Source: Nocardioides cavernae
GTDB taxonomy: Bacteria; Actinomycetota; Actinomycetes; Propionibacteriales; Nocardioidaceae
Length of the DNA: 64,000 bases
Reading direction: 5' to 3'
NCBI RefSeq assembly: GCF_013410035.1
Contig: NZ_JACCBW010000001.1
Span: forward strand, 1,364,001 to 1,428,000
The position numbers and the translations under genes were made by a program. Positions 1 to 8,186 of this stretch are shown piece after piece. The notes beneath the pieces are model-generated. The model was not told where the DNA came from. It ran no database searches and was given only the letters and a program-made list of their open reading frames with translations. How positions within the stretch are numbered: the stretch's first letter is position 1; every line of letters starts with the position of its first letter.

Positions 1-1
1 C

Positions 2-361
2 CCGCCGCGCGGCGGCCCGGTGGCCGGGCTGCTGACCGGGGTGGACGCGCTGCTGCGCACGCCCCGGCTCGTCGGCGTGCTGGCGGTCGACATGCCGCGG
101 GTGACGCCGACGACCTTCCGCCGGCTCCGCGAGGCGACGGCCGGGCACGACGGCGCGTTCCTCGTCGGCCGCGACGGGCGGCGGCAGCTGGCCGGCGTGC
201 TCGACGCCGCGCGGCTGGCGGGCGTACGCCCCGACCTCGAGGGCCAGCACGGCATGGCGCTGCACCGGCTGCTCGCGCCGCTGGACCTCGCGACGGTCGC
301 GGCCGTCGGCGACGAGGCCGTGGACGTCGACTCGTGGGCGGACCTGCGCGACCTCCGGTGA
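2..361 (+). CDS. mobA: MobA-like NTP transferase, 3' part only
   Basis: The reading frame is open from the first base of the window, so the start lies upstream and about 119 C-terminal residues are visible. The segment GVLAVDMPRVTPTTF matches the metal-binding DMP region of MobA-family nucleotidyltransferases, which attach GMP to molybdopterin in molybdenum cofactor synthesis. The N-terminal nucleotide-binding loop is outside the window and cannot be checked. The following DUF6457 gene is a usual partner of actinobacterial MobA genes, which supports the call. Another nucleotidyltransferase of the same fold is possible. Confidence 0.7.
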   Translation, partial: PPRGGPVAGLLTGVDALLRTPRLVGVLAVDMPRVTPTTFRRLREATAGHDGAFLVGRDGRRQLAGVLDAARLAGVRPDLEGQHGMALHRLLAPLDLATVAAVGDEAVDVDSWADLRDLR

Positions 362-409
362 TGGCCGGCCTCCCTTGCAGGCCCCGGTGGGTTGCGAGAC
401 ATTGGGACC

Positions 410-733
410 GTGAACCTCCACGACTGGATCGATGAGCTCAGCGACGTCCTCGACGTCGAGGCCGAGGTCGACGAGGGCCTCGTCCTCGACCTGGCCAAGG
501 TGGCCGCCGACAACGTGGAGAAGATCGCGGCACCGATCACGGCCTACCTCCTCGGCGTCGCCGCCGGATCGACCGGCGCGAGCCCGGAGGAGGTGGAGCG
601 GCTGGCGGCCCGGGCGCAGGCGCTGGCGGAGGGCTGGGACCGACCCGCCGACGCCCCTGACCCGGCCGACGTGGACGATGACGTGCCGGACGACTCGTCC
701 GTGGACCACTCCACAGATCTCTACGAGGACTGA
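410..733 (+). CDS. DUF6457 domain protein
   Basis: A 107-residue acidic protein beginning VNLHDWIDELSDVL. The GTG at 410 gives the conserved LHDWIDEL start; a TTG six codons upstream is in frame but less likely. Residues 1-75 form the DUF6457 helical domain and the tail is almost entirely Asp, Pro and Ser. The family is found in actinobacteria next to molybdenum cofactor genes, so a role connected with the cofactor or its enzymes is likely, but no activity is known. It sits 48 bases after the MobA-like gene and 4 bases before the oxidoreductase, so the three are probably cotranscribed. Confidence 0.8.
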   Translation: MNLHDWIDELSDVLDVEAEVDEGLVLDLAKVAADNVEKIAAPITAYLLGVAAGSTGASPEEVERLAARAQALAEGWDRPADAPDPADVDDDVPDDSSVDHSTDLYED

Positions 734-737
734 TCGC

Positions 738-1706
738 GTGCGCGCTGCCACAGCCACCGGGGCCGGTGGCCCCGACGTCCTGTCCGTCACCGAGGTCGAC
801 GAGCCCCGCCCCCAGCCGGGCGAGGTGCTGGTCGACGTCGTCGCGACCGCGGTGAACCGCGCCGACACGCTGCAGCGGCAGGGCTTCTACCCGCCGCCGC
901 CCGGCGCCTCGGACATCATGGGGCTCGAGTGCAGCGGCCGCATCGCCGAGCTGGGCGAGGGCGTCGAGGGCTGGAAGGTCGGCGACGAGGTGTGCGCGCT
1001 GCTCGCCGGTGGCGGGTACGCCGAGCGCGTCGCCGTGCCCGTCGGCCAGGTCATGCCGGTGCCCGGCGGGGTCTCCCTCGTCGAGGCGGCCTGCCTGCCC
1101 GAGGTCGCGGCGACCGTGTGGTCCAACGTCTTCATGACCGCGCACCTGGCGCGCGGCGAGCGCTTCCTCGTCCACGGCGGCGCCGGCGGCATCGGCACGA
1201 TGGCGATCCAGCTGGCCGCCGCCCGGGGGGCGGAGGTCTTCACCACCGCCGGCTCACCGGAGAAGCTCGAGCTGTGCCGCTCGCTGGGCGCGACCCACGC
1301 CATCGACTACCACGAGGACGACTTCGTCGAGGTGCTGCAGGAGGCCGGCGGGGCCGACGTCGTCCTCGACAACATGGGCGCGAAGTACCTCGGTCGCAAC
1401 GTCACCTCCCTCGCGACCGGCGGGCGGCTCGTGATCATCGGCATGCAGGGCGGCAGCAAGGGCGAGCTCGACATCAACGCGCTGCTGCGCAAGCGCGCCT
1501 CGGTGACCGCGACCTCGCTGCGCGCGCGGCCGCTGTCGGAGAAGGCGGCGATCTGCTGCGGCGTGGTGGAGAACGTGTGGCCGCTCGTCGCGTCCGGGGA
1601 CGTCCGGCCGATCGTCGAGACGACGATGCCGCTCGAGGACGTCGCCCGGGCCCACCGGATGATGGACGACGGCGGTCGCGCCGGGAAGATCGTCCTCACC
1701 CTCTGA
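738..1706 (+). CDS. NAD(P)H-quinone oxidoreductase, zinc-independent MDR family
   Basis: A 322-residue medium-chain dehydrogenase/reductase of the quinone oxidoreductase (QOR/PIG3) type. Residues 1-110 form the GroES-like substrate domain (VNRADTLQRQGFYPPPPG). The Rossmann domain follows with the nucleotide-binding glycines in VHGGAGGIGTMAIQLA. The catalytic-zinc cysteines of alcohol dehydrogenases are absent, as expected for this branch, which reduces quinones or enones with NADPH. Start: the GTG at 738 lies 4 bases after the DUF6457 stop; the frame is open further upstream, but that part is antisense-like low-complexity translation. The true substrate cannot be read from the sequence. Confidence 0.88.
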   Translation: MRAATATGAGGPDVLSVTEVDEPRPQPGEVLVDVVATAVNRADTLQRQGFYPPPPGASDIMGLECSGRIAELGEGVEGWKVGDEVCALLAGGGYAERVAVPVGQVMPVPGGVSLVEAACLPEVAATVWSNVFMTAHLARGERFLVHGGAGGIGTMAIQLAAARGAEVFTTAGSPEKLELCRSLGATHAIDYHEDDFVEVLQEAGGADVVLDNMGAKYLGRNVTSLATGGRLVIIGMQGGSKGELDINALLRKRASVTATSLRARPLSEKAAICCGVVENVWPLVASGDVRPIVETTMPLEDVARAHRMMDDGGRAGKIVLTL

Positions 1707-1738
1707 GGCGCTGCGGTCGACGCTTCGGCGGCCCCGGC

Positions 1739-1744
1739 TAGGGT
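1739..1744 (+). promoter_or_regulatory. -10 hexamer TAGGGT of bpa
   Basis: TAGGGT ends six bases before the ATG at 1751 and no purine-rich ribosome site lies between, so the transcript probably starts at or next to the start codon. Confidence 0.6.
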
Positions 1745-1750
1745 CGTGAC

Positions 1751-2374
1751 ATGACCCAGCAGCAGCCCGAGGCCCCCAGCACCGAGGACCAGGTCGTGGT
1801 GGTCGGTCCCGACGGCCAGCCGATCGGCACGATCCCGGCGAGCGCGCTGCCCGACATGGTGCAGGCCGCCGACGGCGACGAGGACGGCCAGGGCGAACGG
1901 CACGTCACCGAGCTGGTGGAGCAGCCGGCGAAGGTGATGCGGATCGGCAGCATGATCCGCCAGCTGCTGGAGGAGGTGAAGGCCGCGCCCCTCGACGAGG
2001 CGAGCCGCCAGCGCCTCAAGGAGATCCACGCCGCCTCGATCACCGAGCTCGAGTCGGGCCTGGCCCCCGAGCTGGTGGAGGAGCTGCAGCGGCTCTCGCT
2101 GCCCTTCACCGAGGAGGGCGTCCCCTCCGACGGCGAGCTGCGGATCGCCCAGGCGCAGCTCGTCGGCTGGCTCGAGGGCCTCTTCCACGGCATCCAGACC
2201 GCGATCTACGCCCAGCAGATGGCCTCGCGCGCCCAGCTCGAGCAGATGCGGCGCGCGCTGCCCGCCGGCGGCGGCCAGCCGGGGCAGGTGCCGACGGGCA
2301 TGCCCACCATGCCGACGTCCGGCGCGCCCGGGTCGGGCGACTCCGACGGCAACCGCGGGGGCATGTACCTCTGA
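1751..2374 (+). CDS. bpa: Bacterial proteasome activator (Bpa family)
   Basis: A 207-residue protein. The centre (about residues 55-165) is the helical Bpa domain (VMRIGSMIRQLLEEVKAAPLD, then WLEGLFHGIQTAIYAQQM); it assembles as a ring that caps the 20S proteasome and feeds it unfolded proteins without ATP in mycobacteria. The protein ends GGMYL: the last three residues M-Y-L fit the HbYX (hydrophobic-Tyr-any) motif that docks into proteasome pockets. A flexible Gly/Pro/Ser linker joins the ring domain to this tail. It implies that the organism encodes a 20S proteasome elsewhere. The stop is 4 bases from the end of the convergent minus-strand gene. Confidence 0.9.
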   Translation: MTQQQPEAPSTEDQVVVVGPDGQPIGTIPASALPDMVQAADGDEDGQGERHVTELVEQPAKVMRIGSMIRQLLEEVKAAPLDEASRQRLKEIHAASITELESGLAPELVEELQRLSLPFTEEGVPSDGELRIAQAQLVGWLEGLFHGIQTAIYAQQMASRAQLEQMRRALPAGGGQPGQVPTGMPTMPTSGAPGSGDSDGNRGGMYL

Positions 2375-2378
2375 GTCG

Positions 2379-2963
2379 TCAGCCCCGGTTGAGCCGCCGC
2401 ACGACCACGAGCCCGAGCAGGCCGATGATCGCCGCCGCGGCGCCGGGTGCTGCGGTCCGCGCGAACCCGGCGGGGGGCGAGTCCTCCACCTTGGTCCGGA
2501 CCGCCTGCGGTGGCGGTGGTGGCTCGATCGCGGTGTAGCCCGCGGACAGCTCGGCGACCTTCTCGAGCTTGTCGACCTTGCCCTGCGTCCACTCCGCCGT
2601 GCCGCCACAGCTGTCGGCTTCGTAGGGGGCGGCGTCCCCGGTCGCGAGGAAGATGTACTCGGTGTCGGTCGGGAGCTCGCCGAGGCCGCAGCTCCTGGCC
2701 CCGCCGGCGCTGAAGACCTGGGTCTCCCGCTCCGGGGCGCCCTTGTAGGCGCGGGTCGCCTCGATGTCGTAGGTCCAGTCGTTGCCGGCCTGCTCGACGT
2801 TCTGGACGGTGCCGATGAAGATCGCGTCGGCGCGCGCGACCTGGCGCTCGAGCGTGCCCTGCCGGCAGGTGCAGTCGGCGGCCGCCGCGGACGTGGCGAC
2901 CGTCGCGACCAGGCCGAGGCACGCGAGGAGCAGCGCGGCGGCGAGGCGTACGGCGCGGATCAT
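2379..2963 (-). CDS. Secreted, membrane-anchored TIMP/netrin-like protein
   Basis: A 194-residue protein with an N-terminal signal peptide (residues 1-29, ending in AAAA), then a Cys-rich domain opening DCTCRQG and continuing ARADAIFIGTVQ. This arrangement (a CxC motif right after cleavage followed by ADAIFIGTV) resembles bacterial members of the tissue-inhibitor-of-metalloproteinase/netrin OB-fold group. A Pro-rich linker (EPPPPPQ) leads to a C-terminal transmembrane helix and a short RRLNRG cytoplasmic end. It is the last gene of the minus-strand run from serS, 10 bases after the HAD gene. Its partner or target is unknown; the TIMP resemblance is by eye only. Confidence 0.65.
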   Translation of the reverse strand: MIRAVRLAAALLLACLGLVATVATSAAAADCTCRQGTLERQVARADAIFIGTVQNVEQAGNDWTYDIEATRAYKGAPERETQVFSAGGARSCGLGELPTDTEYIFLATGDAAPYEADSCGGTAEWTQGKVDKLEKVAELSAGYTAIEPPPPPQAVRTKVEDSPPAGFARTAAPGAAAAIIGLLGLVVVRRLNRG

Positions 2964-2973
2964 GCCCGGCAGC

Positions 2974-3792
2974 CTACCGAGGCAGGTCGAAGAGGTCCGC
3001 GAGCACCGCGGCCACGCCGTCCTCGTCGTTGCCCGGCGCCACGAGGTCCGCCGCCTCCCGCACCGAGGGGTGCGCGTTGGCCATGGCGTACGCCGTCCCG
3101 GCCCACTCGAGCATCGGCAGGTCGTTGGGCATGTCGCCGAAGGCGACGACGTCCTCGGCTCCCACGCCCAGCTCGGTCGCGACCGTGGCGAGCGTGGTGG
3201 CCTTGGTGACCCCGGCGGCGCTGATCTCCACGAGCGCGAACGTGGAGGACCACGTCGTCGTGGCGAGGTCGCCCACCGCGTCCTCCACGCGCCGCCAGAA
3301 CTCCTCGGGCTCGTGATCGCGGTGCACGGCGAGCACCTTGACCACGTCGTCGGTGTAGATCGACTCCCAGGTCCCCTGCTCGGACCGGAGGTCGTCGGGG
3401 TGGCGCGGGAAGCCGGTCTCGCTGGCCCAGCCGCCGGTGTGCTCGACGGCGAAGGACGTGCCCGGCACGGCGGCCCGGACCCGCTCGGCCAGCTCCAGGC
3501 CCACCTCGCGGGGCACCGCGCTGAAGTCGCGCACCTCGCGGCGCGCGACGTCGTACACCACCCCGCCGTTGCTGCAGATCGCCAGCCCGTGCCCGCCCAC
3601 GGCCTCCCACAGGTCGACCATCCAGCGGACCGGGCGGCCGGTCGTGAAGACGACGGGGACGCCGCGCTCGTCGAGGGCGTCGAGCACCGCGCGGGTGCGG
3701 GAGGAGACCACGCCGTCGGCGTCGAGGAGCGTCCCGTCGAGGTCGGTCGCGACCAGCCGGGGAGCCGACCGGCCAGCTAGGCCGGGAACCAT
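2974..3792 (-). CDS. HAD-superfamily phosphatase, Cof type
   Basis: A 272-residue member of the Cof (class IIB) haloacid dehalogenase phosphatases. Motif I is LVATDLDGTLLD (nucleophile Asp plus acid/base Asp two residues later), motif II is VVFTTGRP, and motif IV is AFGDMPNDLPML. The C2 cap lies between about residues 85 and 190. Such enzymes usually dephosphorylate sugar phosphates or nucleotides in the cytoplasm; the substrate is not evident. The start at 3792 ([13 protein letters not shown]) overlaps the end of the upstream HAD gene by 16 bases, suggesting translational coupling. The longer in-frame extension is Arg-rich shadow translation and was dropped. Confidence 0.85.
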   Translation of the reverse strand: MVPGLAGRSAPRLVATDLDGTLLDADGVVSSRTRAVLDALDERGVPVVFTTGRPVRWMVDLWEAVGGHGLAICSNGGVVYDVARREVRDFSAVPREVGLELAERVRAAVPGTSFAVEHTGGWASETGFPRHPDDLRSEQGTWESIYTDDVVKVLAVHRDHEPEEFWRRVEDAVGDLATTTWSSTFALVEISAAGVTKATTLATVATELGVGAEDVVAFGDMPNDLPMLEWAGTAYAMANAHPSVREAADLVAPGNDEDGVAAVLADLFDLPR

Positions 3793-4607
3793 CGCGACAT
3801 CTCGACGGCGGCGCCGTGGTCGACGACCGGGTCGGTGACGGCGTCGGCCGCCTCCTTGACCTCGTCGACGGCCTGTCCCATGGCGACACCGCGGCCGGCC
3901 CACCGGAGCATCTCGATGTCGTTGCGACCGTCGCCGATCGCGAGGACGTCGGCGGCCTCGAGGCCGAGCCGGGCGCAGACGTGGGCGAGCCCGGAGGCCT
4001 TGGACACGCCGACCGGGGAGAGGTCCATCCAGGCCGTCCACCCGACGACGTAGTCGGTGCCGTGCAGGCCGAGGCGCGCCGCGAGCTCGATGAAGTCGTC
4101 GGCGGTGGCCTCGGGGTCGCGGATGATCACGCGGCTGACGGGCTCGCCGACGATGTCGGAGACCTCGGTGATCACCTGCTCGCCGGACAGCTCGCCCTCG
4201 GGGAAGACCCGGTTGACCCGGTAGCCGCCGACGCCCCGCTCCTCGACCGCGACGAGGGCGTTCGGGTGGTGCTCGAGGACGGCCGCGACGGCCGGGGCGG
4301 CGTCGAAGGTCTCCTCGTGCACGACGTCCATCGGCGGGTAGCGGAAGACCACGGCCCCGTTGGACGCGACGACCCAGAGCTGGTCGGCGTCCTCGCGCGG
4401 GATGTGGAGCAGGTCGGCGATCCGGGTCATCCCGTGCGGCGAGCGGCCGCTGGCCAGGACGATGTGGGCGCCCGCGTCGAGCGCGCGGTGCACGGCGTCG
4501 TGCACCGGCGCGGTGATGGTCTCGTAGTCCTCGGTCTGCCCGTCGACCCAGGCGAGCAGGGTGCCGTCGATGTCGAGCGCGACGAGCCGGGGCTGCCAGT
4601 CAGCCAA
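3777..4607 (-). CDS. HAD-superfamily phosphatase, Cof type
   Basis: A 276-residue Cof-type HAD hydrolase, paralogous to the next gene. Motif I is [11 protein letters not shown], motif [12 protein letters not shown], the conserved Lys is in GVSKASGLA, and motif IV is [12 protein letters not shown]. The cap domain occupies roughly residues 85-195. Two tandem Cof phosphatases behind serS is an arrangement I know from actinobacteria, but no functional link to seryl-tRNA synthesis is established. It overlaps the serS stop by 8 bases. The substrate is unknown. Confidence 0.87.
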   Translation of the reverse strand: MADWQPRLVALDIDGTLLAWVDGQTEDYETITAPVHDAVHRALDAGAHIVLASGRSPHGMTRIADLLHIPREDADQLWVVASNGAVVFRYPPMDVVHEETFDAAPAVAAVLEHHPNALVAVEERGVGGYRVNRVFPEGELSGEQVITEVSDIVGEPVSRVIIRDPEATADDFIELAARLGLHGTDYVVGWTAWMDLSPVGVSKASGLAHVCARLGLEAADVLAIGDGRNDIEMLRWAGRGVAMGQAVDEVKEAADAVTDPVVDHGAAVEMSRWFPA

Positions 4608-5871
4608 CGGAGACCGGCTTCATGACCTCGAGGCCACCCAGGTAGGGACGCAGCGCCTGCGGCACCGTGACCGAGCCGTCCTCGTTCTGGTGGGTCTCGA
4701 GGATCGCCACGATGGCGCGGGTGACCGCGGTCAGCGTGCCGTTGAGGGTCGCGACCGGGGTCGTCGATCCGTCGACGCGGGTGCGGATGTCGAGGCGCCG
4801 TGCCTGGAACTCCGTGCAGTTGGACGTCGAGGTGAGCTCGCCCCAGCCCTTGCGGGTCGGGATCCACGCCTCGCAGTCGAACTTGCGCGCGGCGCTCAGC
4901 CCGAGGTCGCCCGCGGCGGTGTCGATCACGCGGTAGCAGAGCTCCAGCTTGTCGAGGAACTCCTTCTCCCACGCCAGCAGCCGCTGGTGCTCGGCGTAGG
5001 ACTCCTCGACGGTCGTGTAGACGAACATCTCGACCTTGTCGAACCAGTGCACGCGCCAGATGCCGCGGGTGTCCTTGCCGTGCGAGCCGGCCTCCTTGCG
5101 GAAGCACGGGCTGAAGGCGGCGTAGCGCAGCGGCAGCGTGCCGGCGTCGAGGATCTCGTCGGAGTGGTAGGCCGCCATCGGCACCTCCGAGGTGCCGACG
5201 AGGTAGAGGTCCTCGCCCTCGATGCGGTAGACGTCGTCGGCCGCCTGGCCGAGGAAGCCCGTGCCCTCCATGGCCCGGGGGCGTACGAGGGACGGCGCGG
5301 CGGTCTGCACGAAGCCGGCCGCCCGGGCCTGGTCCATCGCCAGGTTGACCAGCGCCAGCTGGAGCTGGGCGCCGATGCCGGTGAGGAAGTAGAAGCGCGA
5401 CCCCGAGACCTTGGCGCCGCGCTCGAGGTCGAAGGCGCCGAGCATCGCGCCGAGCTCGACGTGGTCGCGCGGCTCGAAGTCGAACTCGCGGGGAGTGCCG
5501 ACCTGCTCGATGACGGTGTAGTCGTCCTCCAGCCCGGCCGGGGCGTCGTCGTCGGCGATGTTGGGGATCGCCTTCATCGCCTCCTCCCACGCGGCCTCGG
5601 CGGCGGTGCGGGCGGCCTCCGCCTCCTTGACCCCGGCGGCGAGCTCCTTGACCTGCGCGAGCAGGGTCTGCTTCTCCTCGCCCTGCGCCTTGGCCACGAG
5701 CGCGCCGCTGGCCTTCTGCTCGGCCCGACGGGCCTCGAAGTCGGCGATCGCCTGCCGTCGTGCGGAGTCGGCTGCGAGCGCCCGGTCCACCACGTCGTCG
5801 GACAGCCGCCGCTTGGCCTGGGCGGCGCGTACGCGGTCGGGGTCGTCACGGAGCAGGCGAGGGTCGATCAC
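4600..5871 (-). CDS. serS: Seryl-tRNA synthetase
   Basis: A 423-residue class II aminoacyl-tRNA synthetase that charges tRNA-Ser (and tRNA-Sec). The N-terminal long antiparallel coiled coil that grips the tRNA long arm is visible at about residues 30-110. The catalytic core has motif 2 [14 protein letters not shown] with the ATP-binding Arg, and the late [15 protein letters not shown] motif 3. The start GTG at 5871 (VIDPRLL) is the standard SerRS beginning. It heads a minus-strand operon with two HAD phosphatases and a secreted protein. Confidence 0.97.
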   Translation of the reverse strand: MIDPRLLRDDPDRVRAAQAKRRLSDDVVDRALAADSARRQAIADFEARRAEQKASGALVAKAQGEEKQTLLAQVKELAAGVKEAEAARTAAEAAWEEAMKAIPNIADDDAPAGLEDDYTVIEQVGTPREFDFEPRDHVELGAMLGAFDLERGAKVSGSRFYFLTGIGAQLQLALVNLAMDQARAAGFVQTAAPSLVRPRAMEGTGFLGQAADDVYRIEGEDLYLVGTSEVPMAAYHSDEILDAGTLPLRYAAFSPCFRKEAGSHGKDTRGIWRVHWFDKVEMFVYTTVEESYAEHQRLLAWEKEFLDKLELCYRVIDTAAGDLGLSAARKFDCEAWIPTRKGWGELTSTSNCTEFQARRLDIRTRVDGSTTPVATLNGTLTAVTRAIVAILETHQNEDGSVTVPQALRPYLGGLEVMKPVSVG

Positions 5872-5877
5872 AGCGAA

Positions 5878-5883
5878 AGGCTA
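5878..5883 (-). promoter_or_regulatory. -10 hexamer TAGCCT of serS
   Basis: On the minus strand TAGCCT lies six bases before the GTG start of serS; the operon transcript is probably leaderless. Confidence 0.55.
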
Positions 5884-5931
5884 GCCGGAGGGGCGTGGGT
5901 GGAAGGAATTGGTTGTGGGCATACTTCGCGG

Positions 5932-7506
5932 GTGACCCCCGCCTCTCGCAACCGCACCCTCGGCTGGGCTGCGCTCGCGGCCGTGCTGTTCGGGGTCCTC
6001 GGCGTCCTCGTGACGCGCGACCGCGCCCCGCTGGACGCCTTCGACGTCGAGGGGCGGCGCCTGGAGGACTGGGCGGACGACTCGTCGGCGCTGGTCGACG
6101 TGCTGCGCGTGATCGAGGCGGCGTTCGGCACCATCGGGATGACCGTGCTCACGGTGCTGCTCGTGGTCGTGCTGTTCCTGCGGCGGCAGCGGTGGGCGGC
6201 GCTGCTGGTCGCCGTCGTGATGGCCGTGACGTCGGTCGCCACCACCGTGCTCAAGGTGTGGCTGGGCCGCGACCGGCCCGACTGGCAGGACACCCTGGGC
6301 CTGCACACCAACTACAGCTTCCCGTCGGGCCACGCGTCCTCGACGGGCGCCTTCGCGGCGCTCCTGGTCATGCTGCTCGTGCTCTTCGTCCGGCGCGCCA
6401 GCCTGCGGCGTACGGGCATCACCCTCGTCGTCGGGTGGTGGCTGCTCGTCTGCGTCGACCGCGTGCTCCTGGGCCGCCACTTCCCGACCGACGTCATCGG
6501 CGGCTCGCTCCTCGGGGTCGGCGTCTTCCTGCTCGCGCTCGCATTCATCGACCCCCGCCCGCGCCTCACGGCCGCCAAGGCCGAGCCGCTGCCGGAGGTC
6601 TACGCGTCGGAGAAGCGGCTCGCCGTCATCCTCAACCCGATCAAGGTCGAGGACGTCGGCCAGTTCCGCTCGATCGTCAGCACGATGGCCCGCGAGTCGG
6701 GCTGGTCCGAGCCGACGTGGCAGTACACGACCGTCGAGGACCCCGGCACCGGCATGGCCGAGCGGGCCGCCGTCTCCGGCGCCGACCTCGTCATCGTCTG
6801 CGGCGGCGACGGCACGGTGCGCGAGGTGTGCGCCGAGCTCGCGGGCACCGGCATCCCGGTGGGGATCATCCCAGCGGGCACCGGCAACCTGCTCGCCCGC
6901 AACCTCGACATCCCCCTCTACATCCGCTCGGCGATCGACGTCGCGCTCAACGGGCAGGACCGCGCGATCGACCTGGTCGAGGTCGGCGGCGACGGCATCG
7001 AGGACACCCACTTCATGGTGATGGCCGGCATGGGCTTCGACGCCGCGATCATGGAGGGCGTCAACGAGGACATCAAGAAGAGGATCGGCTGGGTCGCCTA
7101 CGTCGTCTCGGGCCTCAAGTCGCTGATGTTCCCCGCCGTGCGCGTCGAGATCCAGGTCGACGACGAGGAGCCGACGACCCACCGTGCGCGCACCGTCGTC
7201 GTCGGCAACGTCGGCTTCCTGCAGGCCGGCATGCCGCTCCTGCCCGACGCCACCATCGACGACGGCGTCCTCGACGTGGTGATCATCCACCCGCGCCAGT
7301 TCCTGTCCTGGATCACCGTCGCGATGCGCGTGCTCCGCAAGAGCCCGATCGTCGACGAGACCCTCGACCGCCGCACCGGCTCCCGCGTGCGGATCAAGGC
7401 CTCCGCCGACACCCCCCGCCAGCTCGACGGCGACTCGATCGGCGAGGGCCGCGAGCTGTGGATGGAGTGCATCCACGGGCGGTTGCTGGTGCGCGTGCCA
7501 CGCTGA
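5932..7506 (+). CDS. Bifunctional PAP2 phosphatase / diacylglycerol kinase
   Basis: A 524-residue fusion. Residues 1-210 are a multi-pass membrane PAP2 phosphatase with its three signature blocks: KVWLGRDRP (about 107), PSGHASS (about 130) and GRHFPTD (about 180, catalytic His). Residues 225-524 are a DAGK/YegS-type lipid kinase with LAVILNP, GGDGTVREV (about 290) and GTGNLLARN. One part removes phosphate from lipid substrates and the other phosphorylates lipids, so the protein may recycle phosphatidic acid or polyprenyl phosphates at the membrane. The GTG at 5932 gives a short N-terminus before the first helix; a CATACT hexamer six bases upstream could be its -10 box. The longer upstream frame is shadow translation over serS. 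Confidence 0.88.
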   Translation: MTPASRNRTLGWAALAAVLFGVLGVLVTRDRAPLDAFDVEGRRLEDWADDSSALVDVLRVIEAAFGTIGMTVLTVLLVVVLFLRRQRWAALLVAVVMAVTSVATTVLKVWLGRDRPDWQDTLGLHTNYSFPSGHASSTGAFAALLVMLLVLFVRRASLRRTGITLVVGWWLLVCVDRVLLGRHFPTDVIGGSLLGVGVFLLALAFIDPRPRLTAAKAEPLPEVYASEKRLAVILNPIKVEDVGQFRSIVSTMARESGWSEPTWQYTTVEDPGTGMAERAAVSGADLVIVCGGDGTVREVCAELAGTGIPVGIIPAGTGNLLARNLDIPLYIRSAIDVALNGQDRAIDLVEVGGDGIEDTHFMVMAGMGFDAAIMEGVNEDIKKRIGWVAYVVSGLKSLMFPAVRVEIQVDDEEPTTHRARTVVVGNVGFLQAGMPLLPDATIDDGVLDVVIIHPRQFLSWITVAMRVLRKSPIVDETLDRRTGSRVRIKASADTPRQLDGDSIGEGRELWMECIHGRLLVRVPR

Positions 7507-7511
7507 GCCCG

Positions 7512-8186
7512 TCAGGGCGCGAAGCGGTAGCCCATCCCCGGCTCGGTCACGAAGAGCACCGGGTGCGCGGGGTCCGCCTCGAGCTTGCGCCGGATGCTGG
7601 CCAGGTGGACGCGCAGGTAGTTGGTCTGGGTGTCGTACGCCGGCCCCCACACCGCGGTCAGCAGCTCCGCCTGCCGGACCAGCCGCCCCCGCCGCCGGGC
7701 CAGGACCTCCACGAGCTTCCACTCGATCGGCGTGAGGTGCACCTCCACGCCGTCGCGGGTCGCACGCGAGTCGGTCACGTCGAGGCGCAGGCCGTCGACC
7801 TCCACGACGAGGTCCGGCTCCTCCCGACCGGCGCGGCGCGACGTGGCGCGCACGCGGGCGAGGAGCTCCTCGATCGAGAACGGCTTGGTGATGAAGTCGT
7901 CGGCGCCGAGGTCGAGCGCCTCGACCTTGTCGTCGGACTCTGTGCGCGCGGACACCACGATCACCGGGACCTGGGTGAAGGAGCGCAGCTGGGTCAGCAC
8001 CGCGATGCCGTCGAGGTCGGGCAGGCCCAGGTCGAGCAGCACGACGTCCGGCATCCGCTCGTCGACCACCTGCAGCGCCGAGCGGCCGTCGCCGGCCGTC
8101 TCGACCTCGTAGTCGCGCGCCCGCAGGTTGATCGACAGGGTGCGTCGCATGGCGGGGTCGTCGTCGACCACCAGCACGAACGTCAT
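7512..8186 (-). CDS. kdpE: KdpE response regulator
   Basis: A 224-residue OmpR-type regulator. The receiver domain (1-115) has acidic residues VDDDP, the phosphorylated Asp in VVLLDLGLPD, and a switch Lys in ITKPFSIEEL. The winged-helix DNA-binding domain (130-224) ends YLRVHLASIRRKLE...EPGMGYRF. It is phosphorylated by KdpD and activates the kdp promoter under potassium limitation or salt stress. It overlaps kdpD by 4 bases (ATGA) and is the last gene of the operon. Confidence 0.95.
   Translation of the reverse strand: MTFVLVVDDDPAMRRTLSINLRARDYEVETAGDGRSALQVVDERMPDVVLLDLGLPDLDGIAVLTQLRSFTQVPVIVVSARTESDDKVEALDLGADDFITKPFSIEELLARVRATSRRAGREEPDLVVEVDGLRLDVTDSRATRDGVEVHLTPIEWKLVEVLARRRGRLVRQAELLTAVWGPAYDTQTNYLRVHLASIRRKLEADPAHPVLFVTEPGMGYRFAP

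Noticed and set aside
4561..7506. Very long plus-strand frame beginning over serS
   Set aside because: The first part is antisense translation of serS, low-complexity and without family similarity; only 5932-7506 is the PAP2/kinase gene.
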